Shown: piece after piece, positions 1-7,407 of the stretch
Layout of the letters: every line of letters begins with the position of its first letter
How positions within the stretch are numbered: position 1 is the stretch's first letter
Assembly (NCBI GenBank): GCA_023255095.1
Contig: JALRJJ010000128.1
Coordinates: 1 to 17,145, forward strand
Direction of reading: 5' to 3'
Origin: a bacterium
GTDB taxonomy: Bacteria; Fidelibacterota; Marinisomatia; Marinisomatales; Marinisomataceae
DNA length: 17,145 nucleotides
Notes under the pieces: model-generated
Databases searched by the model: none
What the model was told of the DNA's origin: nothing
The model's input: the letters and a program-made list of their open reading frames with translations, nothing else
Translations under genes and position numbers: made by a program

Positions 1-148
1 TAATAGGATCATAAATATCACAAACAATGCTAAGTGTTGGAATTTGACAAACAGGATCCACCACCGCAGTTGTTGGATCCGGCATAAGGATCATGTCACT
101 TTCTTGAATCTTCTTGAATCCTCGAATGCTGGAACCATCAAAATACAA
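1..148 (-). CDS. glnA: Glutamine synthetase (type I) internal fragment
   Basis: Read on the minus strand (codons from 148 down to 2), this segment encodes FDGSSIRGFKKIQESDM, then LMPDPTTAVVDP and CDIYDP. This closely matches the beta-grasp/N-terminal part of type I glutamine synthetase, where E. coli GlnA has FDGSSIGGWKGINESDM, LMPD, STAV and CDI at the same places. The enzyme makes glutamine from glutamate, ammonia and ATP in the cytoplasm. Only about 48 residues are present. The frame continues off the left edge, and upstream it soon meets a TGA (167-169), beyond the point where similarity ends. It abuts the 3' part of bamA in the opposite orientation with no room for the missing glnA 5' end, so it is probably a chimeric or rearranged join. 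The family call is firm; the reason for its position is inference. Confidence 0.85.
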   Translation of the reverse strand, partial: MYFDGSSIRGFKKIQESDMILMPDPTTAVVDPVCQIPTLSIVCDIYDPI

Positions 149-156
149 GTCTTTAA
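138..156. other. glnA/bamA junction (probable chimeric breakpoint)
   Basis: Glutamine synthetase similarity on the minus strand stops around base 143-149. BamA-like plus-strand coding starts at about base 150. Neither gene is complete here and the two face in opposite senses, so the breakpoint must lie within roughly these bases. The exact base cannot be fixed by eye. The tandem ten-base repeat at 101-120 lies inside the glnA codons and is explained by them. Confidence 0.6.
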
Positions 157-1085
157 ATATTAGCTTTCAAGATCCAATGATTAATGATAGTCCCTATCTA
201 GTTGGGGCCTCTATTTTTTATTCTTACAGGGGTTCCTCGACCAATTATTATTTTCCTCTGGATTTTACTGTAGCGGGAGCTGCAGCAAGTTTTGGTAGAA
301 GGCTCGAATGGCCCGATGATTTCTTTAGGGTAATGTGGTCTGCTCGAATCATGCAAAAAGAATATGAGGGATCTGAGGCGGACATCAATGCTTATATAGG
401 AGGCCTGGAAAAAACCAGAGGAATCAGTTTAACTCAAATGTTTAGTAGAGATAGCAGAAATAGAGCAGAATTTCCTACCGCTGGATCGACATTTCAGCTT
501 GAGACAACTTACTCTGGAGGAATTTTTGGAGGAAATGAAAATTTTCAAAAACACGTACTTGGCCTAGATTGGTTTACCCCCGCATTTTCTAAAACTGTTC
601 TTTATAGCTCTGTTCGACTTGGTTTAATCAAAACCTTAAAAGTGGATAGCAATACAACGAGCTTTGTTCCGTTTGATGAGAGATTTATAATGGGGGGAAA
701 TGGAATACCATATGGCAATGCTCTGAGGGGTTATCCTGACAATTCAATTGGCCCTCAAACTAACTCAGGACAGGCAGTGGGAGGAAACTCTATGGCCAGA
801 CTGATAACAGAGCTTAGATTTCCACTTTCTGAAAATCCCGTAATATATACTATGCTTTTTGCAGAAATGGGTAATGTTTGGAATCAGTCTACATTGTCTG
901 AACCATTTTTTATGGAACGATCTGGTCCACTTTCTTTCAAAAAATCTGCTGGAGTTGGTGTTAGGTTTTTTATGCCTGGTATAGGTAAATTAGGCTTTGA
1001 TATGGGATATGGATTTGACGATATCGATGGAGATGGGAACCCTCAGGGTTGGGAATATACTATAACTTTTGGACAAACTTATTAA
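150..1085 (+). CDS. bamA: Outer membrane protein assembly factor BamA, C-terminal barrel part (5' truncated)
   Basis: About 311 residues of the Omp85/BamA beta-barrel domain. The first clear block, NISFQDP, resembles an early barrel strand of the surface-antigen domain. It is followed by alternating hydrophobic and aromatic strands, a PFDERFIMGGN segment and an RGYPDNSIGP segment like the conserved RGF/RGY loop-6 region, then LRFPL and ...GVGVRFFMPGIGKLGFDMGYGF near the end. The last residues (EYTITFGQTY) form a beta-signal ending in Tyr rather than the usual Phe. The POTRA domains and early barrel are missing because the sequence switches to a glnA fragment just upstream. A TTG at 114 opens the frame but lies in the glnA part and is not a real start. 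BamA is the core of the complex that inserts barrel proteins into the outer membrane. It is followed 15 bases later by ompH, the usual order. Confidence 0.88.
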   Translation, partial: SLNISFQDPMINDSPYLVGASIFYSYRGSSTNYYFPLDFTVAGAAASFGRRLEWPDDFFRVMWSARIMQKEYEGSEADINAYIGGLEKTRGISLTQMFSRDSRNRAEFPTAGSTFQLETTYSGGIFGGNENFQKHVLGLDWFTPAFSKTVLYSSVRLGLIKTLKVDSNTTSFVPFDERFIMGGNGIPYGNALRGYPDNSIGPQTNSGQAVGGNSMARLITELRFPLSENPVIYTMLFAEMGNVWNQSTLSEPFFMERSGPLSFKKSAGVGVRFFMPGIGKLGFDMGYGFDDIDGDGNPQGWEYTITFGQTY

Positions 1086-1090
1086 AGGAG
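1085..1090 (+). promoter_or_regulatory. Shine-Dalgarno of ompH
   Basis: AAGGAG overlaps the end of the bamA stop codon and lies ten bases before the ATG at 1101. It is one of the few strong ribosome binding sites in this operon and supports the chosen ompH start. Confidence 0.7.
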
Positions 1091-1100
1091 ATTATAAGTA

Positions 1101-1613
1101 ATGAGAAATATCATAATGGTTGGAGTTTTGTTTAGCGCGCTTCTTGCACAACAAAAAATTGGAGTAGTTTTTTCTGAAAAAATTCGACTAGACTTTGAAG
1201 AATTTAAAGAAGTAGAGCAGCAATTACAGCTTGACCTTGAAGTGATTCAAAGAGAGTATCAGGCTATGGCAGTTGAACTGGATAGTCTAGTAAAAGATTT
1301 TGAAAAACAAAGTCTAATGATGTCTGAAGAGCTAAAAAAGGCTAAAGAGCAAGACATTGTTGATTTAAACAATTCTATGCAAAGTTATCAGCTGGCTAAG
1401 GTTGGACCTAACGGCGAGCTTACTAGAAAACAAGCACAGCTTGAATATGAATTAGTAGAAAAATTTAAATCAGCAGTGAACACCGTTGCCACCTCAAAAG
1501 GATTTGATATAATTATTGATGGCTCACAAGCTTCGCTTTATACTAAACCCACCCACGACCTGACAGATGATGTTTTGTATGAGCTAAGAAAAGCAAACAG
1601 CGCCCAAAAATAA
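1101..1613 (+). CDS. OmpH/Skp family periplasmic chaperone
   Basis: A 170-residue protein with a short N-terminal signal peptide (hydrophobic IIMVGVLFSALLA, likely cut near residue 16). A QKIGVVFSEKI strand follows, like the QKIGYVD..KI start of mature OmpH/Skp. Residues about 35-130 form a long, charged, Gln/Glu/Lys-rich coiled-coil hairpin, the tentacle of Skp. The C-terminal strand region (GFDIIIDGSQASLYTKP...DLTDDVLYEL) matches the family's closing ...ILDK....Y....DIT..V...L pattern. Skp binds unfolded outer-membrane proteins in the periplasm and hands them to the BAM machinery. Its position directly after bamA and before lpxD is the standard arrangement. Length agrees with the family (about 160-180). 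Confidence 0.9.
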   Translation: MRNIIMVGVLFSALLAQQKIGVVFSEKIRLDFEEFKEVEQQLQLDLEVIQREYQAMAVELDSLVKDFEKQSLMMSEELKKAKEQDIVDLNNSMQSYQLAKVGPNGELTRKQAQLEYELVEKFKSAVNTVATSKGFDIIIDGSQASLYTKPTHDLTDDVLYELRKANSAQK

Positions 1614-1627
1614 ATTTAATTTGAACT

Positions 1628-2608
1628 GTGTATTCTCTGCTTGAAATTAGCAATAAGATAAAGGGAAGTCTTATTGGAGACCCCCTCTTGCCTATATATG
1701 ATGTAGAAGATATCTCTACTGCTGGAACTAATCATATCGCTTTTGCTTTTTTGCCAAAGTACATCAAGGTTATGGAAAAATCCAAAGCAGGAGCCTATAT
1801 TGTATCAGACCCTTCATTGCTTAGAAATAAAAATGGAATAGTGGTCTCGAATCCTCAAGCAGCAATGATTCAAGTTTTAAGTATGTTTGAGGCCGTTGAT
1901 AGCCCTATAAACGCCCCGGAAAAATCATACCTTCATGAGAGTGTTAAGCTCGGTAAAAACATTACCATTTCTCCGTTTGTGAGTATTGGCAAAAACACTG
2001 TTATAGAAGACAATGTTGTATTGGGTCCAGGAGTTGTTATTGGGTCTAATTGTAAAATTGGAAAATCTTCTATTGTTCATGCAAACTCAGTTTTATATCA
2101 TGACGTCATTCTTGGAGACAACGTAATAGTGCATGCAGGAACAATAATTGGTTCTGATGGATTTGGATTCCACACTGAAAAGAATAATCATTTTAAAATT
2201 CCACAGATTAAAGGAGTACGAATAGGCGACAACGTAGAGATTGGTTCAAAATGCACTATAGATCGAGGTTCGGTAAGACATACTTTAATTGACAAAAATA
2301 CCAAGATTGATAATCAGGTTCATATTGCCCACAATGTACACATTATGGAGGGATGTTTAATTGCCGGTGGGGTTTTTATTGCCGGGAGTACAGTGGTAGA
2401 AAAATTCTGTGTTTTTGCTGGGAAATCTGATATCGGTCCGCATTTAAATGTAGGAGAAAAAACTATATTAGCTGCACGATCTTTGTTATTAAAATCTGTA
2501 GATGGTAACGAAATGTATGCCGGGAATCCTGCAAGACCGATTAAAGAAAAACAAAAAATGGATGCAGTTTTTAAGAGAATTGAAAAGTTAGAAAAAAAAA
2601 TTTCCTAA
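1628..2608 (+). CDS. lpxD: UDP-3-O-(3-hydroxyacyl)glucosamine N-acyltransferase LpxD
   Basis: LpxD adds the second 3-hydroxyacyl chain in lipid A synthesis, using acyl-ACP, in the cytoplasm. The 326 residues show the N-terminal uridine-binding domain (about 1-95, with SLIGDP at 14-19), then a left-handed beta helix of hexapeptide repeats (about 105-285), then a Lys-rich C-terminal helix. The catalytic His is recognisable as His235 in IDNQVHIAHNV, corresponding to the IAHNV motif of E. coli LpxD. GSDGFGF at 175-181 and the PARPIKE end are also typical. The start is GTG at 1628 with no visible Shine-Dalgarno. It gives the family-typical beginning (MYSLLEISNKIKG). It lies 14 bases after ompH and one base before lpxC, so coupled translation is likely. 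Confidence 0.95.
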   Translation: MYSLLEISNKIKGSLIGDPLLPIYDVEDISTAGTNHIAFAFLPKYIKVMEKSKAGAYIVSDPSLLRNKNGIVVSNPQAAMIQVLSMFEAVDSPINAPEKSYLHESVKLGKNITISPFVSIGKNTVIEDNVVLGPGVVIGSNCKIGKSSIVHANSVLYHDVILGDNVIVHAGTIIGSDGFGFHTEKNNHFKIPQIKGVRIGDNVEIGSKCTIDRGSVRHTLIDKNTKIDNQVHIAHNVHIMEGCLIAGGVFIAGSTVVEKFCVFAGKSDIGPHLNVGEKTILAARSLLLKSVDGNEMYAGNPARPIKEKQKMDAVFKRIEKLEKKIS

Positions 2609-2609
2609 A

Positions 2610-3530
2610 ATGATAAAATTCCAAAAAACCATTCGACATTCTGTTTCTCTTACCGGGGTTGGCTTACACACAGGAGTACAAAGTACAATCACTTTTCATC
2701 CTGCAGAGGAGAATTTTGGAATTAAATTTGTAAGAACTGATAAATCAGATCAGATTGTTACGCCCTTTATAGATAACGTGGTTGATCTTACAAGAGGCAC
2801 TACTATTGAAGAAAATGGAGTGCGGGTTCATACCACTGAACACGTTCTTTCTGCTTGCGCTGGAGTAGGAATAAGCAATTTATTAATTGAACTTAACAGT
2901 AAAGAACCTCCCGTAATGGACGGTAGCGCAAAAGACTTTGTAAACGTATTAATTGATGGTCAAATCGTTGAACAGAAAGCAGAAAAAAAATTTTTAGAAA
3001 TCACTCAGCCGGTCGTTTATACAGATGAAGAAAAAGATGTAGAAATCGTTGGTGTTCCTTTTAATGGTTTTAAAACAACGTTTACTATACATTATGATTT
3101 AGAGGGCTTGGGGGTTCAGTATAGCTCAATACAAAACACTTATACCAACTATGAAAAACAAATAGCGCCGGCGAGAACCTTTTGTTTGCTAAGTGAAGTG
3201 ACCGCTTTAATGAAGCAGGGGTTAATTAGGGGTGGCAATCTGGGAAACGCAGTTATTATTGTTGATAGCGATATCAACAGCGAGGAGGTTAAGCTTTTTA
3301 AGGACCAATTCGGTATTAGGCTTTATGAAGGCACTAAAGGGCTATATAAGAGCCAGAGACTTAGATTTGCTAATGAGCCTGTTCGGCACAAGGTCCTTGA
3401 TTTAGTTGGAGACCTAGCATTGCTTGGAATGCCGATTCGTGGCCACATTACAGCAATCAAGAGCGGTCATAAAGGCAATGTCGAATTTGCTAAAATGTTA
3501 CGCGACACCTTTCGCAATCAATTTGAATAA
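2610..3530 (+). CDS. lpxC: UDP-3-O-acyl-N-acetylglucosamine deacetylase LpxC
   Basis: A zinc deacetylase catalysing the committed step of lipid A synthesis. All expected residues are visible: the HTTEH motif at 74-78 (Glu77 as base, His78 as zinc ligand), His260 and Asp264 in RHKVLDLVGDL as the other zinc ligands, and His287 in SGHKGN as the catalytic His. The PPVMDGSA and APARTF motifs are also present. At 306 residues it is a stand-alone enzyme. It ends soon after the second domain, with no fused FabZ dehydratase as seen in the LpxC-FabZ fusions of Bacteroidetes. The ATG at 2610 follows the lpxD stop after a single base, with no separate Shine-Dalgarno, indicating coupling. Confidence 0.96.
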   Translation: MIKFQKTIRHSVSLTGVGLHTGVQSTITFHPAEENFGIKFVRTDKSDQIVTPFIDNVVDLTRGTTIEENGVRVHTTEHVLSACAGVGISNLLIELNSKEPPVMDGSAKDFVNVLIDGQIVEQKAEKKFLEITQPVVYTDEEKDVEIVGVPFNGFKTTFTIHYDLEGLGVQYSSIQNTYTNYEKQIAPARTFCLLSEVTALMKQGLIRGGNLGNAVIIVDSDINSEEVKLFKDQFGIRLYEGTKGLYKSQRLRFANEPVRHKVLDLVGDLALLGMPIRGHITAIKSGHKGNVEFAKMLRDTFRNQFE

Positions 3531-3588
3531 AATCTTTTAATTCTTCTTACTCAAGAGCTAAATTTTTAACAAACAAATAGCTGAGAAA

Positions 3589-4362
3589 ATAATCAACAAT
3601 ATTCATTCAACAACCATTATTGGGAAAAACGTTATCATTGGAAACAACGTGACTATTGGTCCATATAATGTTATCGAAGATAACGTTATCATTGGAAACA
3701 ATGTATCAATTGGTAACTTTAATACAGTTTGCTCTTTTACAGAAATTGGAGAAAATTGTCAAATCTTTCATAACAATAGCCTTGGAGCCATACCTCAAGA
3801 TAAAAAGTTTGAAGGGGAAAAATCAAAACTTCTAATAGGTAAAAATACAATTATTCGTGAATTTGTTACCGTTAATCGTGGTACTAAAGCAACCGGAGTG
3901 ACGCTTGTAGGTGATGATGTTTTAATAATGGCCTACGTTCACATTGCTCATGATTGTATCATTGGTCATAATTCTATTTTAGTTAACCTTGTAACTTTAG
4001 GGGGGCACGTTGAAATTGGAGATTGGGCAATTATGGGTGGAGCTTCAAATGCACATCAGTTCTGTAGAATTGGTCAACATGCTATGGTTGCTGCAAATTC
4101 AAAAATAGTACAAGATATCCCTCCATATATTTTAGCTGGAAGACACCCCGTACAATTTTCCGGAATCAATGCTCTGGGCTTACAGAGAAGGGGTTTTAGT
4201 GATGAAGATAGATTGCAAATCAAGAGAGCTTACAAAATTTTATTTCAATCAGATCTAAATCAGTCGAACGCTATTGAAAAAATTAAACTAGAGTTCCCAA
4301 AAAACACTTTAGTAGATAACATTTTAGATTTTTTTGAGAATAGCAAAAGAGGAATTATTTAA
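3589..4362 (+). CDS. lpxA: UDP-N-acetylglucosamine O-acyltransferase LpxA (start codon unclear)
   Basis: LpxA is the first lipid A enzyme, a trimeric left-handed beta helix. Family motifs are clear: TVNRGTKATG (like the TIHRGT segment of E. coli), AYVHIAHDCIIGH carrying the catalytic His, HQFCRIGQHAMV, and the C-terminal LQRRGFSDED...I..AY..LF helices. In-frame similarity extends upstream of the first conventional start (GTG 3649): codons 3604-3660 read HSTTIIGKNVIIGNNVTIG, aligning without gaps to residues 9-27 of E. coli LpxA. The frame is open back to a TAA at 3559, but this stretch holds no ATG, GTG or TTG in frame. I place the start at ATA 3589 (257 residues) by homology only; ATA 3577, ATC 3592 or ATT 3601 are alternatives. 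If only GTG 3649 is used, the first helix coils are lost (237 residues). Confidence 0.85.
   Translation: MINNIHSTTIIGKNVIIGNNVTIGPYNVIEDNVIIGNNVSIGNFNTVCSFTEIGENCQIFHNNSLGAIPQDKKFEGEKSKLLIGKNTIIREFVTVNRGTKATGVTLVGDDVLIMAYVHIAHDCIIGHNSILVNLVTLGGHVEIGDWAIMGGASNAHQFCRIGQHAMVAANSKIVQDIPPYILAGRHPVQFSGINALGLQRRGFSDEDRLQIKRAYKILFQSDLNQSNAIEKIKLEFPKNTLVDNILDFFENSKRGII
3628..3701 (+). repeat. Pair of identical 20-base direct repeats in lpxA, 54 bases apart
   Basis: AACGTTATCATTGGAAACAA occurs at 3628-3647 and again at 3682-3701. The spacing of 54 bases equals 18 codons, or three hexapeptide turns, so the copies encode the same NVIIGNN turn in register. This fits recent duplication or strong codon conservation between helix coils. 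Confidence 0.9.
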
Positions 4363-4369
4363 CTTTCCA

Positions 4370-5509
4370 TTGAAAAAGATTGGAATATTTGGTGCTTCAG
4401 GTTCTATTGGAAAGCAGGCGCTATCAATAATTAAAGACCACTCAAATGAGTTGAAAGTTGAAGCTCTGTGTGTTAATTCATCTTCAGATTTTTTGTATGA
4501 AGCAGTAAAAGAATTTCACCCTAGGTACGTTGGTATAAATTTCATAAAAGATAATCATCCACTAATTCGATACTGCTCTTTAAACAACATCCAACTTTTC
4601 ATAGGAAAAGATAGTGCAAGTAAAATTATTGAAATATCTAACCTAAACATTGCTTTGAACGCGATTGTTGGCTCAATAGGGCTCGACATAACCCTTGGCC
4701 TAATAGGTCGATGTGAAATCTTGGCTTTAGCAAACAAAGAATCTCTTGTCGTTGGAGGTGGCCTGGTTCAAGAATCTATGAACAACCATTCTACAAAGTT
4801 AATTCCCGTTGACAGCGAACACTCTGCTATTTATCAGTGCATGCTTGGTGAGAAAACAGACAATCTTCAAAAGGTTTATCTGACGGGAAGCGGAGGACCA
4901 TTTCTTACCCGCAATTTAAAAACATTTAATTCAATTACCGTTGAAGAAGCAGTAAATCACCCTAATTGGAGCATGGGACAAAAAATATCTGTTGATTCAG
5001 CCACAATGATGAACAAGGCACTAGAGTGGATTGAAGCAATAAGAATTTTTCAAATAAAACCGGACCAAATAGAAATTATAATACACCCCGAATCTATTAT
5101 TCATTCAATGGTGGAGTTTGTAGACGGATCTTATAAAGCTCAATTGGGCTCGCCTGATATGAGAGTGGCCATACAATATGCTCTGCTTGGAGGAGAAAGA
5201 AAAAACTCTAGTTTTCCTAGGTTGAGTTTTACTGAGCAGCTATCTTATAATTTTTTCCCCGTTGATTATAATAGATTTCCCATTTTATTTCTAGTTAAGC
5301 AATGGGAAAAGGAAGGAGGGAATCGAATACCAATCATGAGCATAGCAAACGATATTGTTGTGGGGCAGTTCCTAAAAAGAGAAATTCGATTTGTCGATAT
5401 AATTCCTAAAATAGAGAAAACCGTAGAAAAATTTGCGAATAATTCTTCCCTTACAAAAGAAGAATTGGCTAAATTAACTTCTCAAATTCAACACTATCTT
5501 GGAGTTTAG
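4370..5509 (+). CDS. dxr: 1-deoxy-D-xylulose 5-phosphate reductoisomerase (Dxr/IspC)
   Basis: Converts DXP to 2-C-methyl-D-erythritol 4-phosphate with NADPH, the committed step of the MEP isoprenoid pathway. From TTG 4370 the protein is 379 residues and starts MKKIGIFGASGSIGKQ, the usual family beginning with its NADPH-binding GASGSIG. Further motifs are ANKESLVVGG at about 121-130, VDSEHSAIYQ (Asp148 and Glu150 as metal ligands), TGSGGPF, and the flexible loop HPNWSMGQKISVDSATMMNKALEWIEA with Glu219 as third metal ligand. An earlier TTG at 4334 would add 12 residues and overlap lpxA by 29 bases; those residues are not family-like, so I prefer 4370. An AGAGGA lies 16 bases upstream, rather far for a ribosome site. 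The stop abuts the rseP start directly. Confidence 0.93.
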   Translation: MKKIGIFGASGSIGKQALSIIKDHSNELKVEALCVNSSSDFLYEAVKEFHPRYVGINFIKDNHPLIRYCSLNNIQLFIGKDSASKIIEISNLNIALNAIVGSIGLDITLGLIGRCEILALANKESLVVGGGLVQESMNNHSTKLIPVDSEHSAIYQCMLGEKTDNLQKVYLTGSGGPFLTRNLKTFNSITVEEAVNHPNWSMGQKISVDSATMMNKALEWIEAIRIFQIKPDQIEIIIHPESIIHSMVEFVDGSYKAQLGSPDMRVAIQYALLGGERKNSSFPRLSFTEQLSYNFFPVDYNRFPILFLVKQWEKEGGNRIPIMSIANDIVVGQFLKREIRFVDIIPKIEKTVEKFANNSSLTKEELAKLTSQIQHYLGV

Positions 5510-6682
5510 ATGATTTATTTATTGGCTTTTATTGTACTAATAGGCGTAATTGTTTTTGTTCATGAATTGGGACATTATGTTGCTGCCAGAAGCGTGGGGG
5601 TAACCGTTGAAAGATTTTCATTGGGCATGCCACCAAAACTCATCGATATAATTAAAAAAAATAATTCAACAGAGATAGAAATTTATTTTTTTAAAATTAT
5701 TAACAAGAAAATCAAGTGGGATAAAATAACCACCATTTCCTTTAAAAGAAAACAGGTGGCATCTGATACTATTTTTGGTGTTGGTCTGTTACCTCTTGGC
5801 GGCTTTGTAAAAATGAAAGGAATATTGGATGAAAACATGGATCAAGATTTTACTGGAGATCCTGATGAGCTAGAATCTAAAAATGCCTTTCAAAAAATTT
5901 GGGTGTTGAGCGCAGGAGTAATTATGAATATTATTCTTACCTTTGTCGTTTTTTCTTCAATTGGTCTAATCGATGGAGAAATGGTACCCGTCTCTTCAGA
6001 CCCTATAATTTTTTCAGTTGAACCAGGAGGTCCAGCTGATTTAGTCGGAATAGAAAAGGGCGATAAAATATTGTCCTTAAATAATATTAGTATCGATACA
6101 TGGAACGAAGCAACAGAGATAATCATGCAACACCCCAATGACACCATTTCAGTTAAAATATTACGAAATGGAGAGAGTATCCTTGCACAACCAACCCTCG
6201 CTGCGGCACCGAATTTAAGAAAAGGAAGAGTGGACCAGGAAATAGGAATTTTGGGGGTCGCTGAGGAGGTTCAAAATATGCCATTGGGAGTCTTAGGGTC
6301 AATAGGATATGGATTGAGTCAAACGAAATGGTCTGCTATTCTTATGTTGTCTTCTTTGAAGATGATTTTTACAGGAAATGTATCGAATGAAGATGTAGGA
6401 AGCGTTATAATGATTGGCGATATAGCGGGCCAAGCTGCTCAGGCAGGGCTAGTTCCTTTTTTGTACATTATGGCCCTTATAAGTATGAATTTAGCATTTA
6501 TTAATTTATTACCTGTACCAGCTCTGGATGGCGGACATATTTTAATTATACTGCTTGAAAGTCTTAGAGGTAAAAAGTTTACACTAAAAACAAGAATGCG
6601 AATTCAATCAGTTGGGATGTTTATTTTGTTGGGACTGATGGCATATTTAATTTTAAATGACATCGTTCGATATTTTTTTTAA
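5510..6682 (+). CDS. rseP: RseP/YaeL-type site-2 intramembrane zinc metalloprotease
   Basis: An inner-membrane S2P protease that cleaves transmembrane segments of anti-sigma factors or signal peptides. The 390 residues begin with a membrane helix carrying HELGH (His18, Glu19, His22). A PLGGFVKM loop at 95-102 follows, then a second membrane segment (about 130-152), one PDZ domain (about 165-232, with VEPGGPADLVGIEKGD), and C-terminal membrane helices with INLLPVPALDGGH (Asp340 as third zinc ligand). Between PPKLI and LLPLGG there are about 50 residues where most homologues have around 20, so the membrane-reentrant region carries a charged Lys/Ile-rich insertion (about 46-85). GGAG lies five bases before the ATG, which abuts the dxr stop. 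The stop codon overlaps the stop of the convergent gene in a TTAA. Confidence 0.93.
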   Translation: MIYLLAFIVLIGVIVFVHELGHYVAARSVGVTVERFSLGMPPKLIDIIKKNNSTEIEIYFFKIINKKIKWDKITTISFKRKQVASDTIFGVGLLPLGGFVKMKGILDENMDQDFTGDPDELESKNAFQKIWVLSAGVIMNIILTFVVFSSIGLIDGEMVPVSSDPIIFSVEPGGPADLVGIEKGDKILSLNNISIDTWNEATEIIMQHPNDTISVKILRNGESILAQPTLAAAPNLRKGRVDQEIGILGVAEEVQNMPLGVLGSIGYGLSQTKWSAILMLSSLKMIFTGNVSNEDVGSVIMIGDIAGQAAQAGLVPFLYIMALISMNLAFINLLPVPALDGGHILIILLESLRGKKFTLKTRMRIQSVGMFILLGLMAYLILNDIVRYFF

Positions 6683-7407
6683 CGCTCTACCCTTTTTATT
6701 TTCATAACTACCACTCCACTGTTAAGCGCCAGAGAAATTTTAATTGGCACCAATCGATTTTCATAATATCCATAGGATATTTCCATATCACCGTTTTTGA
6801 GCGGATTTTTTGGCTTAAAAGTTACAGCGTTAAATTTTCCTAAAGGAGTTCTGATAATGTCTACGCCCCCATTGATCAGAGATAATTTTCTAATTTTTGA
6901 ACCATCAAGTATATCAAAATGAATCTCATTTTCTTTCTCTTGATTAACAAGACCTTTGTCTGGATCAGGGATTGAAATATCGTAAAGATTCTGTAAGGTT
7001 AGAATTAATGAGTAGGGGTCAAAAATTTTATCAGGAACTAGAAATTCCTTAGAATTGCTAATGGCCTTATTTTCTAAAACTTCCGTAGTAAAATCCCTTT
7101 TAAAATTTTTTTCTCGGCTTTTTTTTATTTGCTTTAAAACAGTATAGTCTTCTTTTTTTATCCACGACTCAACAGAATTCCTAATTTTATAAATTTTGTC
7201 ACCCAATGAGGACGTTCTAATAGAAAATTTCAGATGAAATGTTTCAAAACCACCCATCCTTTCTTCACCGATAACTGATAAATTTGATTCTCCAAGTTTT
7301 ATAAGATCTTCAAAATAGACATTATAGTGATAACTGTCTCCTTTCTGAAGGGTCTGTCCTAACAATTGACTGGCAATAAATATAGCTGATAGCATTCGAA
7401 GTTTCAT
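6679..7407 (-). CDS. DUF3108 family secreted protein
   Basis: A 242-residue protein with an N-terminal signal peptide (MLSAIFIASQLLGQ, probably cut after residue 18 or so). The pattern fits the DUF3108 family: a KGDSYHYNVYFEDLIKLGESNLSV beginning (usual GE.l.Y...w....vG...l), a VESWIKKEDYT segment, FDPYSLILTLQNL in the middle (usual DpLS.l..lR), then GVDIIRTPLGKFNAVTFKP and the closing ENRLVPIKISLALNSGVVVMKI. The function of DUF3108 proteins is unknown. They are thought to be periplasmic or outer-membrane associated beta-rich proteins. The ATG immediately follows the tsaC stop with no gap, so it is the last gene of a three-gene minus operon. Family call good, function unknown. Confidence 0.8.
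   Translation of the reverse strand: MKLRMLSAIFIASQLLGQTLQKGDSYHYNVYFEDLIKLGESNLSVIGEERMGGFETFHLKFSIRTSSLGDKIYKIRNSVESWIKKEDYTVLKQIKKSREKNFKRDFTTEVLENKAISNSKEFLVPDKIFDPYSLILTLQNLYDISIPDPDKGLVNQEKENEIHFDILDGSKIRKLSLINGGVDIIRTPLGKFNAVTFKPKNPLKNGDMEISYGYYENRLVPIKISLALNSGVVVMKIKRVER

Noticed and set aside
101..120. Tandem ten-base repeat TTCTTGAATC as a possible regulatory repeat or slippage frameshift
   Set aside because: On the minus strand it is simply the codons of FKKIQE in the glnA fragment, matching the family sequence without interruption.
114..149. TTG at 114 as the start of the BamA-like protein
   Set aside because: These codons are the reverse complement of glutamine synthetase coding sequence. 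BamA similarity begins only around base 150, so it is a truncated gene and not one starting at 114.
2592..2600. Run of nine A bases near the end of lpxD as a programmed slippage site
   Set aside because: The frame is intact, encodes the Lys-rich end expected for LpxD, and no alternative product is apparent. Such runs are common in AT-rich DNA.
5890..6147. 85-codon minus-strand open frame inside rseP
   Set aside because: Antisense shadow of the RseP membrane and PDZ region, with no ribosome site or family features.
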